From NCBI GenBank assembly GCA_043777755.1, contig JAYWHK010000227.1, positions 1 through 7,988 on the forward strand: DNA of 7,988 bases, in the 5' to 3' direction. Origin of the DNA: CANHEE01 sp043777755. Lineage in GTDB: Bacteria; Bacteroidota; Bacteroidia; Chitinophagales; Saprospiraceae. The notes under the pieces were generated by a model that was not told the origin of the DNA, did no database searches, and worked only from the letters and a program-made list of their open reading frames with translations. Positions 1 to 7,692 of the stretch are shown here, in pieces (positions within the stretch are counted from its first letter, which is position 1; every line of letters begins with the position of its first letter). The translations under genes and the position numbers were made by a program.

Positions 1-1
1 A

Positions 2-48
2 AAAAAGTTATAAATAACTGACTGTAAGGAAGTTATTTATGATTTTTT
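2..48 (+). terminator. AT-rich hairpin with T-run, probable terminator of an upstream gene
   Basis: A perfect 10-bp inverted repeat (ATAAATAACT at 10-19, AGTTATTTAT at 31-40) encloses an 11-nt loop and is followed after GA by six T. The stem can extend outward by U9-G41, U8-A42, G7-U43 and A2-A6 with T44-T48, giving about 18 pairs, all allowed in + strand RNA. With A-run before and T-run after, it has the form of an intrinsic terminator, although the stem is very AT-rich and so weak. It probably ends a + strand gene lying left of the window. In related genomes, as I recall, a glycogen synthase gene often precedes the DUF4270 gene; that gene is not visible here. The hairpin may begin before base 1. 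Confidence 0.5.
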
Positions 49-120
49 GAGCAATCGACTGAAAAAAATAATACTAATTAATTTAGCCCCAATACTTAAA
101 GACATTTTTTTAACAACATT

Positions 121-1533
121 ATGAAAAAATTACTAATAAGCACTTTTGCATTAGTTGCTATCTTTTTTACGATTCTTCAATCAAGTTGTAATGAAACAAC
201 TTCCGTTGGTGCAGATATTTTAGACCAAGACCAACTTAATGTAGCCTTTATTGATACGTTTAGCGTACAAACAAATACCGTAAGAGAAGATAGTGTGGTT
301 ATTCAAGCACCTGATTTTCCACAATATTCTTTTCCAATAGGTATTATGGACGACCCTATTATGGGCGAGGCAACATCAAGTATGTATGTAGAATTTCTAC
401 CAGCCAACTCCATTGCGCCATCAACACTTGCTGGTGCGATTGTTGATTCTGTTGTTTTAGCTTTAAAATACGATTCTACAAGCTACGGAAATATTACAAC
501 ACCAAGAAGTTTGGAGGTCTATCGCATCAATCAGACAGTAATAGCTACGCCTGAAAACATCATCAAAGGCAATGTTTATTCTACTGCAAAATATGGCGTG
601 GACGCAACTCCTATTGGCGTAAAAAATAATTTTATTGCTCGAGTTGGTGCTAAAGAAGAACTTACACTTACCTCTTCTATTTACCTCGACAAAGACAAAA
701 AAGATTCTTTGTTCACAACAAAAACGGCTACACATTTGAGAATTTTGTTGGACAAAAGCTTTGGAACAGAGATTTTAGCCTTGGATAGTGCTTCCTTAAA
801 TACAGATTCTGAATTTAAAAAGAAGTTTAAAGGATTATGGTTGAAGCCAACAAGTAAAAACCAAGGAATGGTTAATTTCTTTTTAAATGCAACAACATCT
901 AATGGCATAAGTTACAATCTATTAAGTAATATTACTATATATTACAAAGACAAAGATGGAAGACGTAGAGCTGTCGTCTTATTTCCTGACCCAGATGCTG
1001 TAAAATTACCAAACTATAAGCATAATTTCAGCAACCAAGCAATTCAGTCATTGGCTAAAACAGATGGCGATACCTTAAATTACTTACAAGGCTTGGCTGG
1101 AACAAATATGAAGGTTAAAATTCCAAATTTGAAAAAATTAAAGAACAGTGGAATTATTATCAATAAAGCTGAATTAGAATGTTACGCTATGCCTACTAAA
1201 GATGATTTAGCACCAAGCGTTCAATTGCTTGCTGTCGAAGCAAGCAATGGTAGAAGTTTACTTAAAAAAGATGCAGAACTTGGTGGAAATGGCGGCTACA
1301 CAGCTTTTGGTGGAAAACCCATCACAACAACAGTCAATGGTGTGAGTTTGAAAAAATATGTTTTCAATCTTTCTTATTTTGTTCAAAAAGAAATTGACGA
1401 AATAACAAAAGACGATACTTTTTACTTGACAACAATTGCTAAAAATCAGAGAGCTACCCGAACTATAATTTATGGTAGCAAACATCCCAAATACGCACCA
1501 AAATTAAAACTTTATTATACAAAGATTAAGTAA
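121..1533 (+). CDS. DUF4270 family lipoprotein
   Basis: Predicted 470-residue exported lipoprotein of unknown function. The N terminus is a lipoprotein signal: MKK, a hydrophobic stretch at about residues 4-19, then LQSSC with the acylated cysteine at 23. The lipobox is relaxed (Gln rather than Leu at -3), as is common in Bacteroidota. The mature start (CNETTSVGADIL, then an acidic DQDQLN) and the following beta-rich segments (FIDTFSV..., DSVVLALKY, LRILLDKSFG, LWLKP) match the DUF4270 family as I remember it: mid-400s in length, outer-membrane anchored, found near glmS. No catalytic motif is visible. The start is fixed by the signal peptide; the leader ATTTTTTTAACAACATT has no Shine-Dalgarno sequence, and I found no convincing promoter in 49-120. 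The gap to glmS is 87 bp of very AT-rich DNA, so co-transcription is possible but not shown. An envelope role is inferred from the signal and the neighbour. Confidence 0.88.
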   Translation: MKKLLISTFALVAIFFTILQSSCNETTSVGADILDQDQLNVAFIDTFSVQTNTVREDSVVIQAPDFPQYSFPIGIMDDPIMGEATSSMYVEFLPANSIAPSTLAGAIVDSVVLALKYDSTSYGNITTPRSLEVYRINQTVIATPENIIKGNVYSTAKYGVDATPIGVKNNFIARVGAKEELTLTSSIYLDKDKKDSLFTTKTATHLRILLDKSFGTEILALDSASLNTDSEFKKKFKGLWLKPTSKNQGMVNFFLNATTSNGISYNLLSNITIYYKDKDGRRRAVVLFPDPDAVKLPNYKHNFSNQAIQSLAKTDGDTLNYLQGLAGTNMKVKIPNLKKLKNSGIIINKAELECYAMPTKDDLAPSVQLLAVEASNGRSLLKKDAELGGNGGYTAFGGKPITTTVNGVSLKKYVFNLSYFVQKEIDEITKDDTFYLTTIAKNQRATRTIIYGSKHPKYAPKLKLYYTKIK

Positions 1534-1620
1534 TTTTTATTACATTTTGAAAAAATAAATACATTTATAAAAAGTAATAAAATAAAAATTAGTTTAAAAT
1601 AAAACAATCATCTTGACATT

Positions 1621-3462
1621 ATGTGCGGAATTGTAGCTTACATTGGGCATCAAGAAGCCTACCCAATTTTAATAAAAGGATTACAACGTTTAGAATATCG
1701 TGGTTATGATAGTTCTGGAGTTGCTATTATGAATGGCAAACTCAATGTTTATAAGAAAAAAGGTAAAGTTCAAGAATTGATTGACTTTGCTGCGGATAAA
1801 AATAGAACTGGAAGTGTTGGTATTGGACATACCCGTTGGGCAACACACGGGAAACCTGATGATTTAAATGCCCATCCACATACGTCTGGTAATGAACGCC
1901 TGACGATTGTACACAACGGCATTATTGAAAATTATGACGCTTTGAAAAAAGTATTACAAGGCAAAGGTCATACTTTCAAAAGTCAAACAGATACTGAGGT
2001 TTTGGTTCACTTTATTGAAGAATTACAACAACAATATTATTTGCCTATTGAAGAAGCAGTTCGTCAAGCATTGACTCAAGTGGTTGGTGCGTATGCGATT
2101 GTCGTAATGGACAAAAATGAGCCAGACAAAATCGTTGGCGCACGAAAAGGCAGTCCTTTGGTTGTTGGAATAGGAGAAAATGAATTTTTCATGGCTTCTG
2201 ATGCTTCGCCTATTGTCGAATATACTAAGAAAGTAGTTTATTTGAATGACGAAGAAATTGTTTGCATTACCCGTGATGGCGATGTGAACATTCGTACTGT
2301 CCAAAATGAAGAATTAACACCTTTTATCCAAGAGGTAGAATTAGAGATAGAAATGCTTGAAAAAGGTGGTTACGACCACTATATGTTAAAAGAAATCTAC
2401 GAACAACCAACCCGTATTGCAGATTGTATGCGTGGTCGTATGAACGCAGAAGAAGGCTGGATTCGCCTTGGAGGTTTGGAAGAACACGCCAATCGTATTG
2501 TTAATGCAGACCGTATTTTGATGGTTGCTTGCGGAACTTCTTGGCACGCAGCATTGGTTGCTGAATATCTTTTTGAAGAATTGGCAAGAATTCCAGTAGA
2601 AGTAGAATACGCCTCTGAGTTCCGTTACCGTAATCCTATCATTAATGAAAAAGATGTGGTGATTGCTTTGACTCAATCAGGTGAAACAGCTGATACACTT
2701 GCAGCACTTGAATTGGCAAAGTCAAAAGGAGCTTTGATTTACGGTATTGTGAATGTGGTAGGTTCTTCGATTGCTCGTTTGACAGATGCAGGTTCTTACA
2801 TTCACGCTGGCCCAGAGATTGGTGTAGCTTCTACCAAAGCATTTACAGGACAAGTAACGCTTTTGACCATGATGGCATTGAGTGTTGCTTACAAGCGTGG
2901 GAAGTTAAAACAATCAGATTACCGTCGTATTTTGCATGAAATGGAAGCATTGCCTGCAAAAGTTGAAACGGTCTTAGAAACAATTGCTGCACAAGTAAAA
3001 TACATCGCTGGCGAAGTAAAAGATGCGCCAAATGCCTTGTATTTAGGTCGTGGCTTCAACTTCCCAGTAGCTTTAGAAGGTGCATTGAAGTTGAAAGAGA
3101 TTTCGTACATCCATGCAGAAGGTTATCCTGCGGCAGAAATGAAGCATGGCCCAATCGCTTTGATTGATGAAAATATGCCTGTTGTGGTTGTTTGTACGAA
3201 TAAAAGTGCTTACGAAAAAATCGTTAGCAATATTCAAGAGGTAAAAGCTCGAAAGGGTATGGTGATTGCCATTGTTACAGAAGGCGATGAAGTCATTAAA
3301 GAGATTGCAGATTATACCATCGAAATTCCTGATACGGAAGAAATTTTGACACCATTATTGTCAGTGATTCCTTTACAATTGTTGTCTTATTACATCGCTG
3401 TAATGCGTGGCTGCGATGTTGATCAACCAAGAAATTTAGCGAAATCCGTTACTGTTGAATAA
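1621..3462 (+). CDS. glmS: Glutamine--fructose-6-phosphate aminotransferase (isomerizing)
   Basis: Converts fructose-6-phosphate and glutamine to glucosamine-6-phosphate and glutamate in the cytoplasm, the first committed step towards UDP-GlcNAc for peptidoglycan and lipid A. The protein is 613 residues, close to the 609 of E. coli GlmS, and complete. The N-terminal glutaminase domain (about 1-230) begins MCGIVAYIG, so Cys2 becomes the nucleophile after Met removal; RGYDSSG (27-33), HTRWATHG (70-77) and HNGIIEN (98-104) are standard glutaminase motifs. Two SIS sugar-phosphate isomerase domains follow: CGTSWHA (304-310), TQSGETADT (351-359) and STKAFTGQ (404-411) in the first; LGRG (475-478), EGALKLKEISYIHAE (486-500) and HGPIALI (509-515) in the second. 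The C terminus DQPRNLAKSVTVE is the conserved tail that closes over the active site. Start is certain because Cys must be residue 2. No glmS ribozyme or other leader structure is evident in the 87 bp upstream. The DUF4290 gene follows after 51 bp. Confidence 0.98.
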   Translation: MCGIVAYIGHQEAYPILIKGLQRLEYRGYDSSGVAIMNGKLNVYKKKGKVQELIDFAADKNRTGSVGIGHTRWATHGKPDDLNAHPHTSGNERLTIVHNGIIENYDALKKVLQGKGHTFKSQTDTEVLVHFIEELQQQYYLPIEEAVRQALTQVVGAYAIVVMDKNEPDKIVGARKGSPLVVGIGENEFFMASDASPIVEYTKKVVYLNDEEIVCITRDGDVNIRTVQNEELTPFIQEVELEIEMLEKGGYDHYMLKEIYEQPTRIADCMRGRMNAEEGWIRLGGLEEHANRIVNADRILMVACGTSWHAALVAEYLFEELARIPVEVEYASEFRYRNPIINEKDVVIALTQSGETADTLAALELAKSKGALIYGIVNVVGSSIARLTDAGSYIHAGPEIGVASTKAFTGQVTLLTMMALSVAYKRGKLKQSDYRRILHEMEALPAKVETVLETIAAQVKYIAGEVKDAPNALYLGRGFNFPVALEGALKLKEISYIHAEGYPAAEMKHGPIALIDENMPVVVVCTNKSAYEKIVSNIQEVKARKGMVIAIVTEGDEVIKEIADYTIEIPDTEEILTPLLSVIPLQLLSYYIAVMRGCDVDQPRNLAKSVTVE

Positions 3463-3513
3463 GAAACAATTACGAATTTCTTTTTTACAAAAAATTAAAA
3501 TACTTTAAAATAT

Positions 3514-4302
3514 ATGATTAGTCCAAACGCCACCGTCCACGGAATGGAATACAATACAGAAAAGAGCGACTTGCTTTTTCCTGAGTATGGTCGTAACATT
3601 CAAGCAATGATTCGTTTTGCAAAAGAAGAAAAAGACTTAACCAAACGTCAGTTGATGGTAGAGGCGATTGTTACTTTGATGTATCAAATGAATCCGCAAA
3701 GTAAAAATGTGGACGATTATAAAGAGAAATTGTGGAAACACGTTTTTCATATTTCTGATTATAATTTGGGTGGTGTTATGCCGCCAAATGGTATTCATCC
3801 GACCTTAGACGATAAGGTTAAAAAACCTGAACCAATCGCTTATCCACCTTCGGGCGCACGCTTCCGTCACTATGGAAACAACGTCCATTTGTTGATTAAA
3901 AAAGCACAAGAGATGGAAGACCCTATCATTAAAGAAGGGCTTGTCGGAACGATTGGTGCTTATATGAAATTGGCGTACCGCACTTGGAATAAAGAACATT
4001 ATGTCAGTGACGAAATCATCAAAAATGATTTGGATACGCTATCTAATGGAACATTGGAATTAGACGAAGATCAAAAAATTGACCGCTTGGCAACTGCCAA
4101 CAAACGTCGTCGTACAGATGAAAAAAATACGGGTCGCAGCAATAACAATAATAATGGTGGTGATAGACGTAGCAACAACAGTGGCGGTGGTGACAGACGG
4201 AATAATAACAACAATAGTGGTGGCGGTGACAGACGTAACAATAATACTAACAATCGAAGCAATGGTGGTGGACTTTCTAACAATAGAAACAACCGTCGCT
4301 AA
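3514..4302 (+). CDS. DUF4290 family protein with Asn/Gly/Arg-rich C-terminal tail
   Basis: Predicted 262-residue cytoplasmic protein of unknown function. Residues 11 to about 185 match the DUF4290 family as I recall it: MEYNTEKSDLLFPEYGRNIQ, then MVEAIVTLMYQMNP, KLWKHVFHISDYNL, a PYP-like proline segment (PEPIAYPPSGARFRHYGNNV) and IGAYMKLAYRTWN. No signal peptide, membrane segment or catalytic motif is visible. From about residue 194 it becomes basic (ANKRRRTDEK) and then low-complexity: three GGDRR blocks separated by Asn/Ser/Gly runs, ending NNRNNRR. Such a tail is probably disordered and could bind nucleic acid; that is inference. Start is uncertain: family members usually begin at MEYNT, so ATG at 3544 (residue 11) may be the true start; the 3514 ATG adds MISPNATVHG. 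It lies 51 bp after glmS and is probably in the same transcript. It is often near glmS or murA in related genomes (recollection, not shown here). Confidence 0.88.
   Translation: MISPNATVHGMEYNTEKSDLLFPEYGRNIQAMIRFAKEEKDLTKRQLMVEAIVTLMYQMNPQSKNVDDYKEKLWKHVFHISDYNLGGVMPPNGIHPTLDDKVKKPEPIAYPPSGARFRHYGNNVHLLIKKAQEMEDPIIKEGLVGTIGAYMKLAYRTWNKEHYVSDEIIKNDLDTLSNGTLELDEDQKIDRLATANKRRRTDEKNTGRSNNNNNGGDRRSNNSGGGDRRNNNNNSGGGDRRNNNTNNRSNGGGLSNNRNNRR
4156..4236 (+). repeat. Imperfect in-frame tandem repeat encoding GGDRR blocks
   Basis: Three copies of a 15-nt block encoding Gly-Gly-Asp-Arg-Arg lie at 4156-4170, 4186-4200 and 4222-4236, spaced 30 and then 36 bases. The spacers are AAC/AAT/AGC codons with GGT/GGC. 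Copies differ mostly at third codon positions (GATAGACGT, GACAGACGG, GACAGACGT), so the amino-acid pattern has been kept while the DNA diverged. Both repeat distances are multiples of three, so length changes keep the frame. This lies wholly inside the tail of the DUF4290 gene. Confidence 0.8.
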
Positions 4303-4347
4303 ATAAGTTTTTAGTGATTTAAGTCGTAAGACAAAATTATTTGATAT

Positions 4348-4420
4348 TAAACACATAGGAACATAGTGCACATAGTATTGAAAATCAATGTACTATGTGT
4401 ACTATGTTTTTATGTGTTTA
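4348..4420 (+). terminator. 30-bp palindromic hairpin between convergent genes, possible terminator and repeat element
   Basis: The left arm 4348-4377 pairs with 4391-4420 without a gap: 27 Watson-Crick pairs and three G-U pairs (G4358-U4410, G4359-U4409, G4368-U4400). The apex holds a further small stem, TTGA/TCAA, around an AAA loop (4378-4388), with a TG bulge. The sequence is followed by TTTTATTTAT, so on the + strand it could terminate the glmS-DUF4290 transcript. On the minus strand the three wobbles become A-C mismatches and no T-run follows, so it fits the + strand better. The arms are made of three ACATAG (or CTATGT) units, and the arm is longer than ordinary terminators need, so it may be a copy of a dispersed palindromic repeat that settled between convergent genes. 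Confidence 0.7.
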
Positions 4421-4442
4421 TTTTATTTATACACAAGTTGAT

Positions 4443-5405
4443 TTATTTCGTTCCAAAAAACTCAATAATTCTATCCGCCAATTCCATTGCAATGTTCACT
4501 TGTGCTTCTTGAGTTTCTGCGCCAGTGTGTGGTGTCAGAGAAATTTTGTCATGTGCCAAAATCTCAGGACGAGGAGATGGCTCGTTGTCAAAAACATCTA
4601 AACCAGCACCAGCCAACTTACCAGAAGTTAAAGCATCTAACATTGCCAATTCATCAACCGTTCCTCCACGAGAAGTATTGATTAAATAAGTACCTTTTTT
4701 CATTTTTTCAAACTCTTCCACACCTAAAATTGGCGTTCCACCACTAAAAGGAATGTGTAAAGTTACAAAATCAGCTTTACGTAAGGCTTCTTCCATAGGT
4801 TTTGTTTCCATTCTGACAGCCAAACGCATATTGCCAATGCCATAAAGTTGAATACCTATTTCAGCTTCCTTGATATAAGGATCTACTGCAATCACATTCA
4901 TTCCTAAGCCTAAACCGATTTTGGCAACTTCTTGTCCGATACGACCAAAGCCAATTACTGCAAGTGTGCGTCCCATCAATTGGAAGCCTTTTGAATAAGT
5001 ACTTTTTAAAGTTTTGAAATTCGTACCACCTTCTACGGGCATTGCACGGTTAGAACTATGCAACAAACGAGCGAGCGTGAACATGTGTCCAAATGCCAAT
5101 TCCGCTACTGCACGAGAAGATGCCGCAGGAGTGTTGATAACTTTAATGCCTTTGCTTACAGCATACTCTACATCAATATTGTCCAAGCCAACACCGCCAC
5201 GAGCGATAAGTTTCAAGTTCGGACAAGCATCAATCAATTCTTTACGCACTTTTGTTGCGCTACGTACAATAATAGCATCGTAGTTCGGCAACTCTTTAAT
5301 AAGGTTTTCTTGAGCTACTTTGTCGGTTATGACCTCATATTCTGCTTCTTCTAAAAGCATTTTTCCATCAGGATGAATACCGTCATTAACAAGAATTCTA
5401 ATCAT
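4443..5405 (-). CDS. serA: D-3-phosphoglycerate dehydrogenase-like D-2-hydroxyacid dehydrogenase, short form
   Basis: Probable NAD-dependent oxidation of 3-phosphoglycerate to 3-phosphohydroxypyruvate, the first step of serine synthesis, in the cytoplasm. The 320-residue protein has the two-part D-2-hydroxyacid dehydrogenase fold. IIVRSATKV (45-53) is the substrate-domain motif typical of phosphoglycerate dehydrogenases. The Rossmann motif GFGRIG is at 152-157, with Asp175 (AVDPY) placed to hold the NAD ribose. The catalytic set is visible: Arg246 in NTSRGG, Glu275 in FDNEP and His293 in TPHTG; TQEAQ just after resembles E. coli SerA. It lacks the C-terminal ACT domain of the 410-residue E. 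coli enzyme, so serine feedback through that domain is not expected. The start follows an A-rich leader with no Shine-Dalgarno sequence. It has its own promoter in the 79-bp gap after the MFS gene. No serC is adjacent, so another D-2-hydroxyacid substrate cannot be excluded; the gene symbol is less certain than the family. Confidence 0.85.
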   Translation of the reverse strand: MIRILVNDGIHPDGKMLLEEAEYEVITDKVAQENLIKELPNYDAIIVRSATKVRKELIDACPNLKLIARGGVGLDNIDVEYAVSKGIKVINTPAASSRAVAELAFGHMFTLARLLHSSNRAMPVEGGTNFKTLKSTYSKGFQLMGRTLAVIGFGRIGQEVAKIGLGLGMNVIAVDPYIKEAEIGIQLYGIGNMRLAVRMETKPMEEALRKADFVTLHIPFSGGTPILGVEEFEKMKKGTYLINTSRGGTVDELAMLDALTSGKLAGAGLDVFDNEPSPRPEILAHDKISLTPHTGAETQEAQVNIAMELADRIIEFFGTK

Positions 5406-5444
5406 TTTTATATTTTTTTTGAAATTATGTTAAAATAAACGCTG

Positions 5445-5477
5445 CAAAGTTACATTCTTTTCAATAATATATCCAAA
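5445..5477 (-). promoter_or_regulatory. Bacteroidota-type promoter of the serA-like gene
   Basis: Read on the minus strand, TTTG (5477-5474) is followed by 21 bases and then TAACTTTG (5452-5445). This fits the Bacteroidota primary sigma consensus, a TTTG-like -33 element and TAnnTTTG at -7, exactly in sequence and within the usual spacing. A start of transcription near 5438 would leave a leader of roughly 33 bases before the ATG at 5405. It lies in the 79-bp gap after the MFS stop codon, and implies that the dehydrogenase can be expressed separately from the reductase-exporter pair. Confidence 0.75.
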
Positions 5478-5484
5478 TAAATTA

Positions 5485-6708
5485 TCAATTCACTTGATTT
5501 TCTTTTGGTAATGTTCTTAAAATAATAAACAACGCTGATAATGCTAAAATTGAGCCTACAAAAAATGCTGCACCTGGATAATGAATCAAGGCATTTTCAG
5601 AAGAAAAATAAGAGAATATATTGGTGTGCATCAAAGGGCCAAGTATACTTGTCAATGACATTAAACTTGTCAATGCGCCTTGTAGTTCGCCTTGTTCTGA
5701 GGGATTTACTTTAGCAGAAATGACCCCTTGCAAAGTCGGCCCAGCAAGACCTCCCAATGCAAATGGTACCATAAATGCGTACATCATCCAGCCTTCTGAT
5801 GCCAAACTAAACAAAAAGAAACCTATTGCATAAAAGGATAAACCTACAACGATTGACTTATGTTGTCCCAATCGAGGTGTAGTGTAGCGAATCAGTCCGC
5901 CTTGCACTAATGCAATCATAAATCCAACAAATGCTAAGGACAATGCCACGTCAAGTTCGTCCCATTGGAATTGTTTCATGGTAAAAACGGCCCAAGTGCT
6001 TGGGTGAACTTGTCCTCCCAATTGTAAGCAAATAAAAGCGGACAACATTCCATAAATAGCTGGGTATTTTTTTAATTGGAGTAAAGAACCAACAGGATTT
6101 GCTCTTTTCCAATCAAATTTTCTTCTATTTTCGGGTTTTAATGATTCTGGAAGAATAAAATAACCGTAACAAAAATTCAACAAACTCAATACAGCAGCGG
6201 CCCAAAAAGGTGTTCGCAAATCGCCATATTTTGATAAAACACCACCCAAAACAGGACCAATAATAAAACCAATACCAAATGCTGCACCTACCAAACCAAA
6301 GTTTTTGCCTCTATCTTCTGGCGCGCTAATGTCTGCAATGTAGGCTTGTGCTGTTGTGAAACTTGCGCCCGTGATGCCTGCGATGACTCTACCTACAAAA
6401 AGCCAACCCAAAGAAGGTGCTAATGCCAACAATATATAATCCAACCCAAAACCAAGCAGCGAAGATAGCAATACTGGACGACGACCATATTGATCGCTTA
6501 ATGCCCCAATAATTGGCGCACAAACGAATTGCATAAGCGCATAAACACTCATCGTAATTCCCAAATACAAGGCAGCTTGTGTGATGTTTTCGCCAACAAA
6601 CTCGTTGATAAGTTTCGGTAAAACAGGGATTATCAAACCCAATCCTATCACATCTAATAAAATTGTGATAAAAATAAAGGTTAAACTGGCATTTCGGTTT
6701 TTAGTCAT
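5485..6708 (-). CDS. TCR/Tet family MFS exporter (drug:H+ antiporter-like)
   Basis: Inner-membrane protein of 407 residues, the usual length for 12-helix MFS drug antiporters of the Tet type. Visible signatures: DVIGLGLIIPVLP in helix 1 (19-31); motif A in the loop between helices 2 and 3, GALSDQYGRRP (68-78) with the key Asp72; GRVIAGITGA (106-115) with Arg107, as in motif B; and antiporter motif C, GAAFGIGFIIGPVLGG (141-156). A long polar segment around 188-215 is the central cytoplasmic loop. In the second half, EQGELQGALTSLMSLTSILGP (338-358) resembles TetA closely. It should export a small molecule by proton exchange. The substrate is unknown: chromosomal Bacteroidota members carry the TCR/Tet label without proven tetracycline resistance. 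It starts 12 bp after the reductase stop codon, with a weak AAGAAG just before the ATG, so the two are probably one operon using the promoter near 7661. Confidence 0.9.
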   Translation of the reverse strand: MTKNRNASLTFIFITILLDVIGLGLIIPVLPKLINEFVGENITQAALYLGITMSVYALMQFVCAPIIGALSDQYGRRPVLLSSLLGFGLDYILLALAPSLGWLFVGRVIAGITGASFTTAQAYIADISAPEDRGKNFGLVGAAFGIGFIIGPVLGGVLSKYGDLRTPFWAAAVLSLLNFCYGYFILPESLKPENRRKFDWKRANPVGSLLQLKKYPAIYGMLSAFICLQLGGQVHPSTWAVFTMKQFQWDELDVALSLAFVGFMIALVQGGLIRYTTPRLGQHKSIVVGLSFYAIGFFLFSLASEGWMMYAFMVPFALGGLAGPTLQGVISAKVNPSEQGELQGALTSLMSLTSILGPLMHTNIFSYFSSENALIHYPGAAFFVGSILALSALFIILRTLPKENQVN

Positions 6709-6720
6709 GCTTCTTAAATA

Positions 6721-7611
6721 TTATTTCAAAACGTCTGAATAATCAAACGTTTGCATTTTTTTATAAAAATCAAACGTATTTTTCCATTGAGCAGCACTGG
6801 AATTTCCGACCAATAAGCCATAAACATTTTGATTGTAAAACGAATGTATCATTGCTACTTGAAAAAATGAATCTATTGAAGGTCTATTTTTATTTTGATT
6901 GGCGGCAATGATTTTTTGCTCTATTATCTTTAAAATATCATTTTGATTGCTTGTATCTCCACCTCTGATTTTTAGCGTACTATCCAATGTATATCCTTCG
7001 GTAGTGAGTTTTACACCACCTGCGTTCATACCATAAGTAATGTATTTTGCTTTAGGAAAAAAATCTATATATTTTGCAAAATCACTTTGTAAAATATTGT
7101 TTTTCAGTTGAATATATATTTGTTTATTTTCAAAAAAAGAAGCAAATTTCTCAACAGAAGTAATGCCTGATAGTCCTATTTCCAAACCTTCTTGCTGGAT
7201 TTTTTTCAAAGTAGAGATAGTTTCAATTATTTCATCATCACTTGTTTGATTACTCCAATGAACCATTAGCGTATCTAAGTTTTTACCAAAAGTATTTCGA
7301 TAATTTTCAAGTGACATCAGTAAAAAAGATTTACTCAGGTTACATTCAGGTGTTCGGAGGTTATTCAAACTTCCGATTTTCATCATCACTCGAAGGTCTT
7401 GAATACCATTTATCCGAATCCATTCCAATAAGATATTTTCAGCTGCTCTGAAATCACTTGCGATTTTATTGATGGGATAATTCGTTGCGCTATCAATTTG
7501 CCTAAAACCGCTTTCGTAAAAAGCATCTAATAGCTCAAACGAATTCTGACGGTTAATGTTCCAACCAAATTGGGCTGTTCCGAGAAGTAGCGATGGGATT
7601 TTTTTTTCCAT
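6721..7611 (-). CDS. Aldo/keto reductase family protein
   Basis: Predicted cytoplasmic NAD(P)H-dependent oxidoreductase of 296 residues, slightly short for the family (about 300-330). The N terminus LLLGTAQFGWNI gives the first strand. The catalytic tetrad of aldo/keto reductases is all present: Asp40 and Tyr45 in IDSATNYP, Lys78 in MMKIGS and His118 in LMVHWS. Later barrel strands are seen at EIGLSGIT (144-151), ITYGMNAGG (191-199, in place of the usual aySPLagG) and GLLVGNSS (265-272), the position of the family's cofactor-phosphate loop. That loop lacks the common Lys/Arg pattern, so the NADPH preference is not clear. The substrate is unknown. The start ATG follows ACTAATTCTC with no Shine-Dalgarno sequence and lies about 50 bases from a good -7 box. 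The MFS gene follows by 12 bp, suggesting that the two act on related compounds. Confidence 0.85.
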   Translation of the reverse strand: MEKKIPSLLLGTAQFGWNINRQNSFELLDAFYESGFRQIDSATNYPINKIASDFRAAENILLEWIRINGIQDLRVMMKIGSLNNLRTPECNLSKSFLLMSLENYRNTFGKNLDTLMVHWSNQTSDDEIIETISTLKKIQQEGLEIGLSGITSVEKFASFFENKQIYIQLKNNILQSDFAKYIDFFPKAKYITYGMNAGGVKLTTEGYTLDSTLKIRGGDTSNQNDILKIIEQKIIAANQNKNRPSIDSFFQVAMIHSFYNQNVYGLLVGNSSAAQWKNTFDFYKKMQTFDYSDVLK

Positions 7612-7660
7612 GAGAATTAGTGGTTTCTATTCTTACTTGTGCTGTAATTGTATTTTTACA

Positions 7661-7692
7661 CAAAGTTATATTTTTTAATATTGTACTGAAAA
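7661..7692 (-). promoter_or_regulatory. Probable promoter of the reductase-exporter pair
   Basis: On the minus strand an exact -7 box TAACTTTG lies at 7668-7661, the same octamer as upstream of the serA-like gene. The -33 element is weak: TTTT (7692-7689) stands 20 bases upstream, with no TTG at the expected place. Transcription would begin near 7654, giving a leader of about 43 bases to the ATG at 7611. The -33 position falls inside the outer arm of the inverted-repeat element that begins at 7686. Confidence 0.6.

Noticed and set aside
1534..1620. A separate glmS promoter or a glmS ribozyme
   Set aside because: The 87 bp are almost all A and T, with no exact TAnnTTTG box at proper spacing from a TTG and far too little structure or length for the ribozyme.
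4060..4371. A 103-codon minus strand frame opposite the end of the DUF4290 gene, plus other frames there
   Set aside because: Its Thr/Val/Ile-rich repetitive product is the antisense reading of the Asn/Gly/Arg repeat codons; the low-complexity DNA keeps several frames open. No family match is recognised.
4395..4601. A 68-codon + strand frame beginning inside the hairpin and running antisense to the serA-like gene
   Set aside because: It starts in the hairpin arm and overlaps a well-supported dehydrogenase C terminus containing the catalytic region. The product has no recognisable domain.
5485..6708. Acquired tetracycline-resistance gene
   Set aside because: The TetA-like motifs only define the TCR/Tet subgroup. 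There is no resistance-type mobile context or tetR beside it, and its composition resembles its neighbours.
6733..6777. Repeated ATCAAACGT in the end of the reductase gene
   Set aside because: It is a short direct repeat inside coding sequence (encoding TFD-type residues on the minus strand) with no pairing or flanking structure; probably chance.
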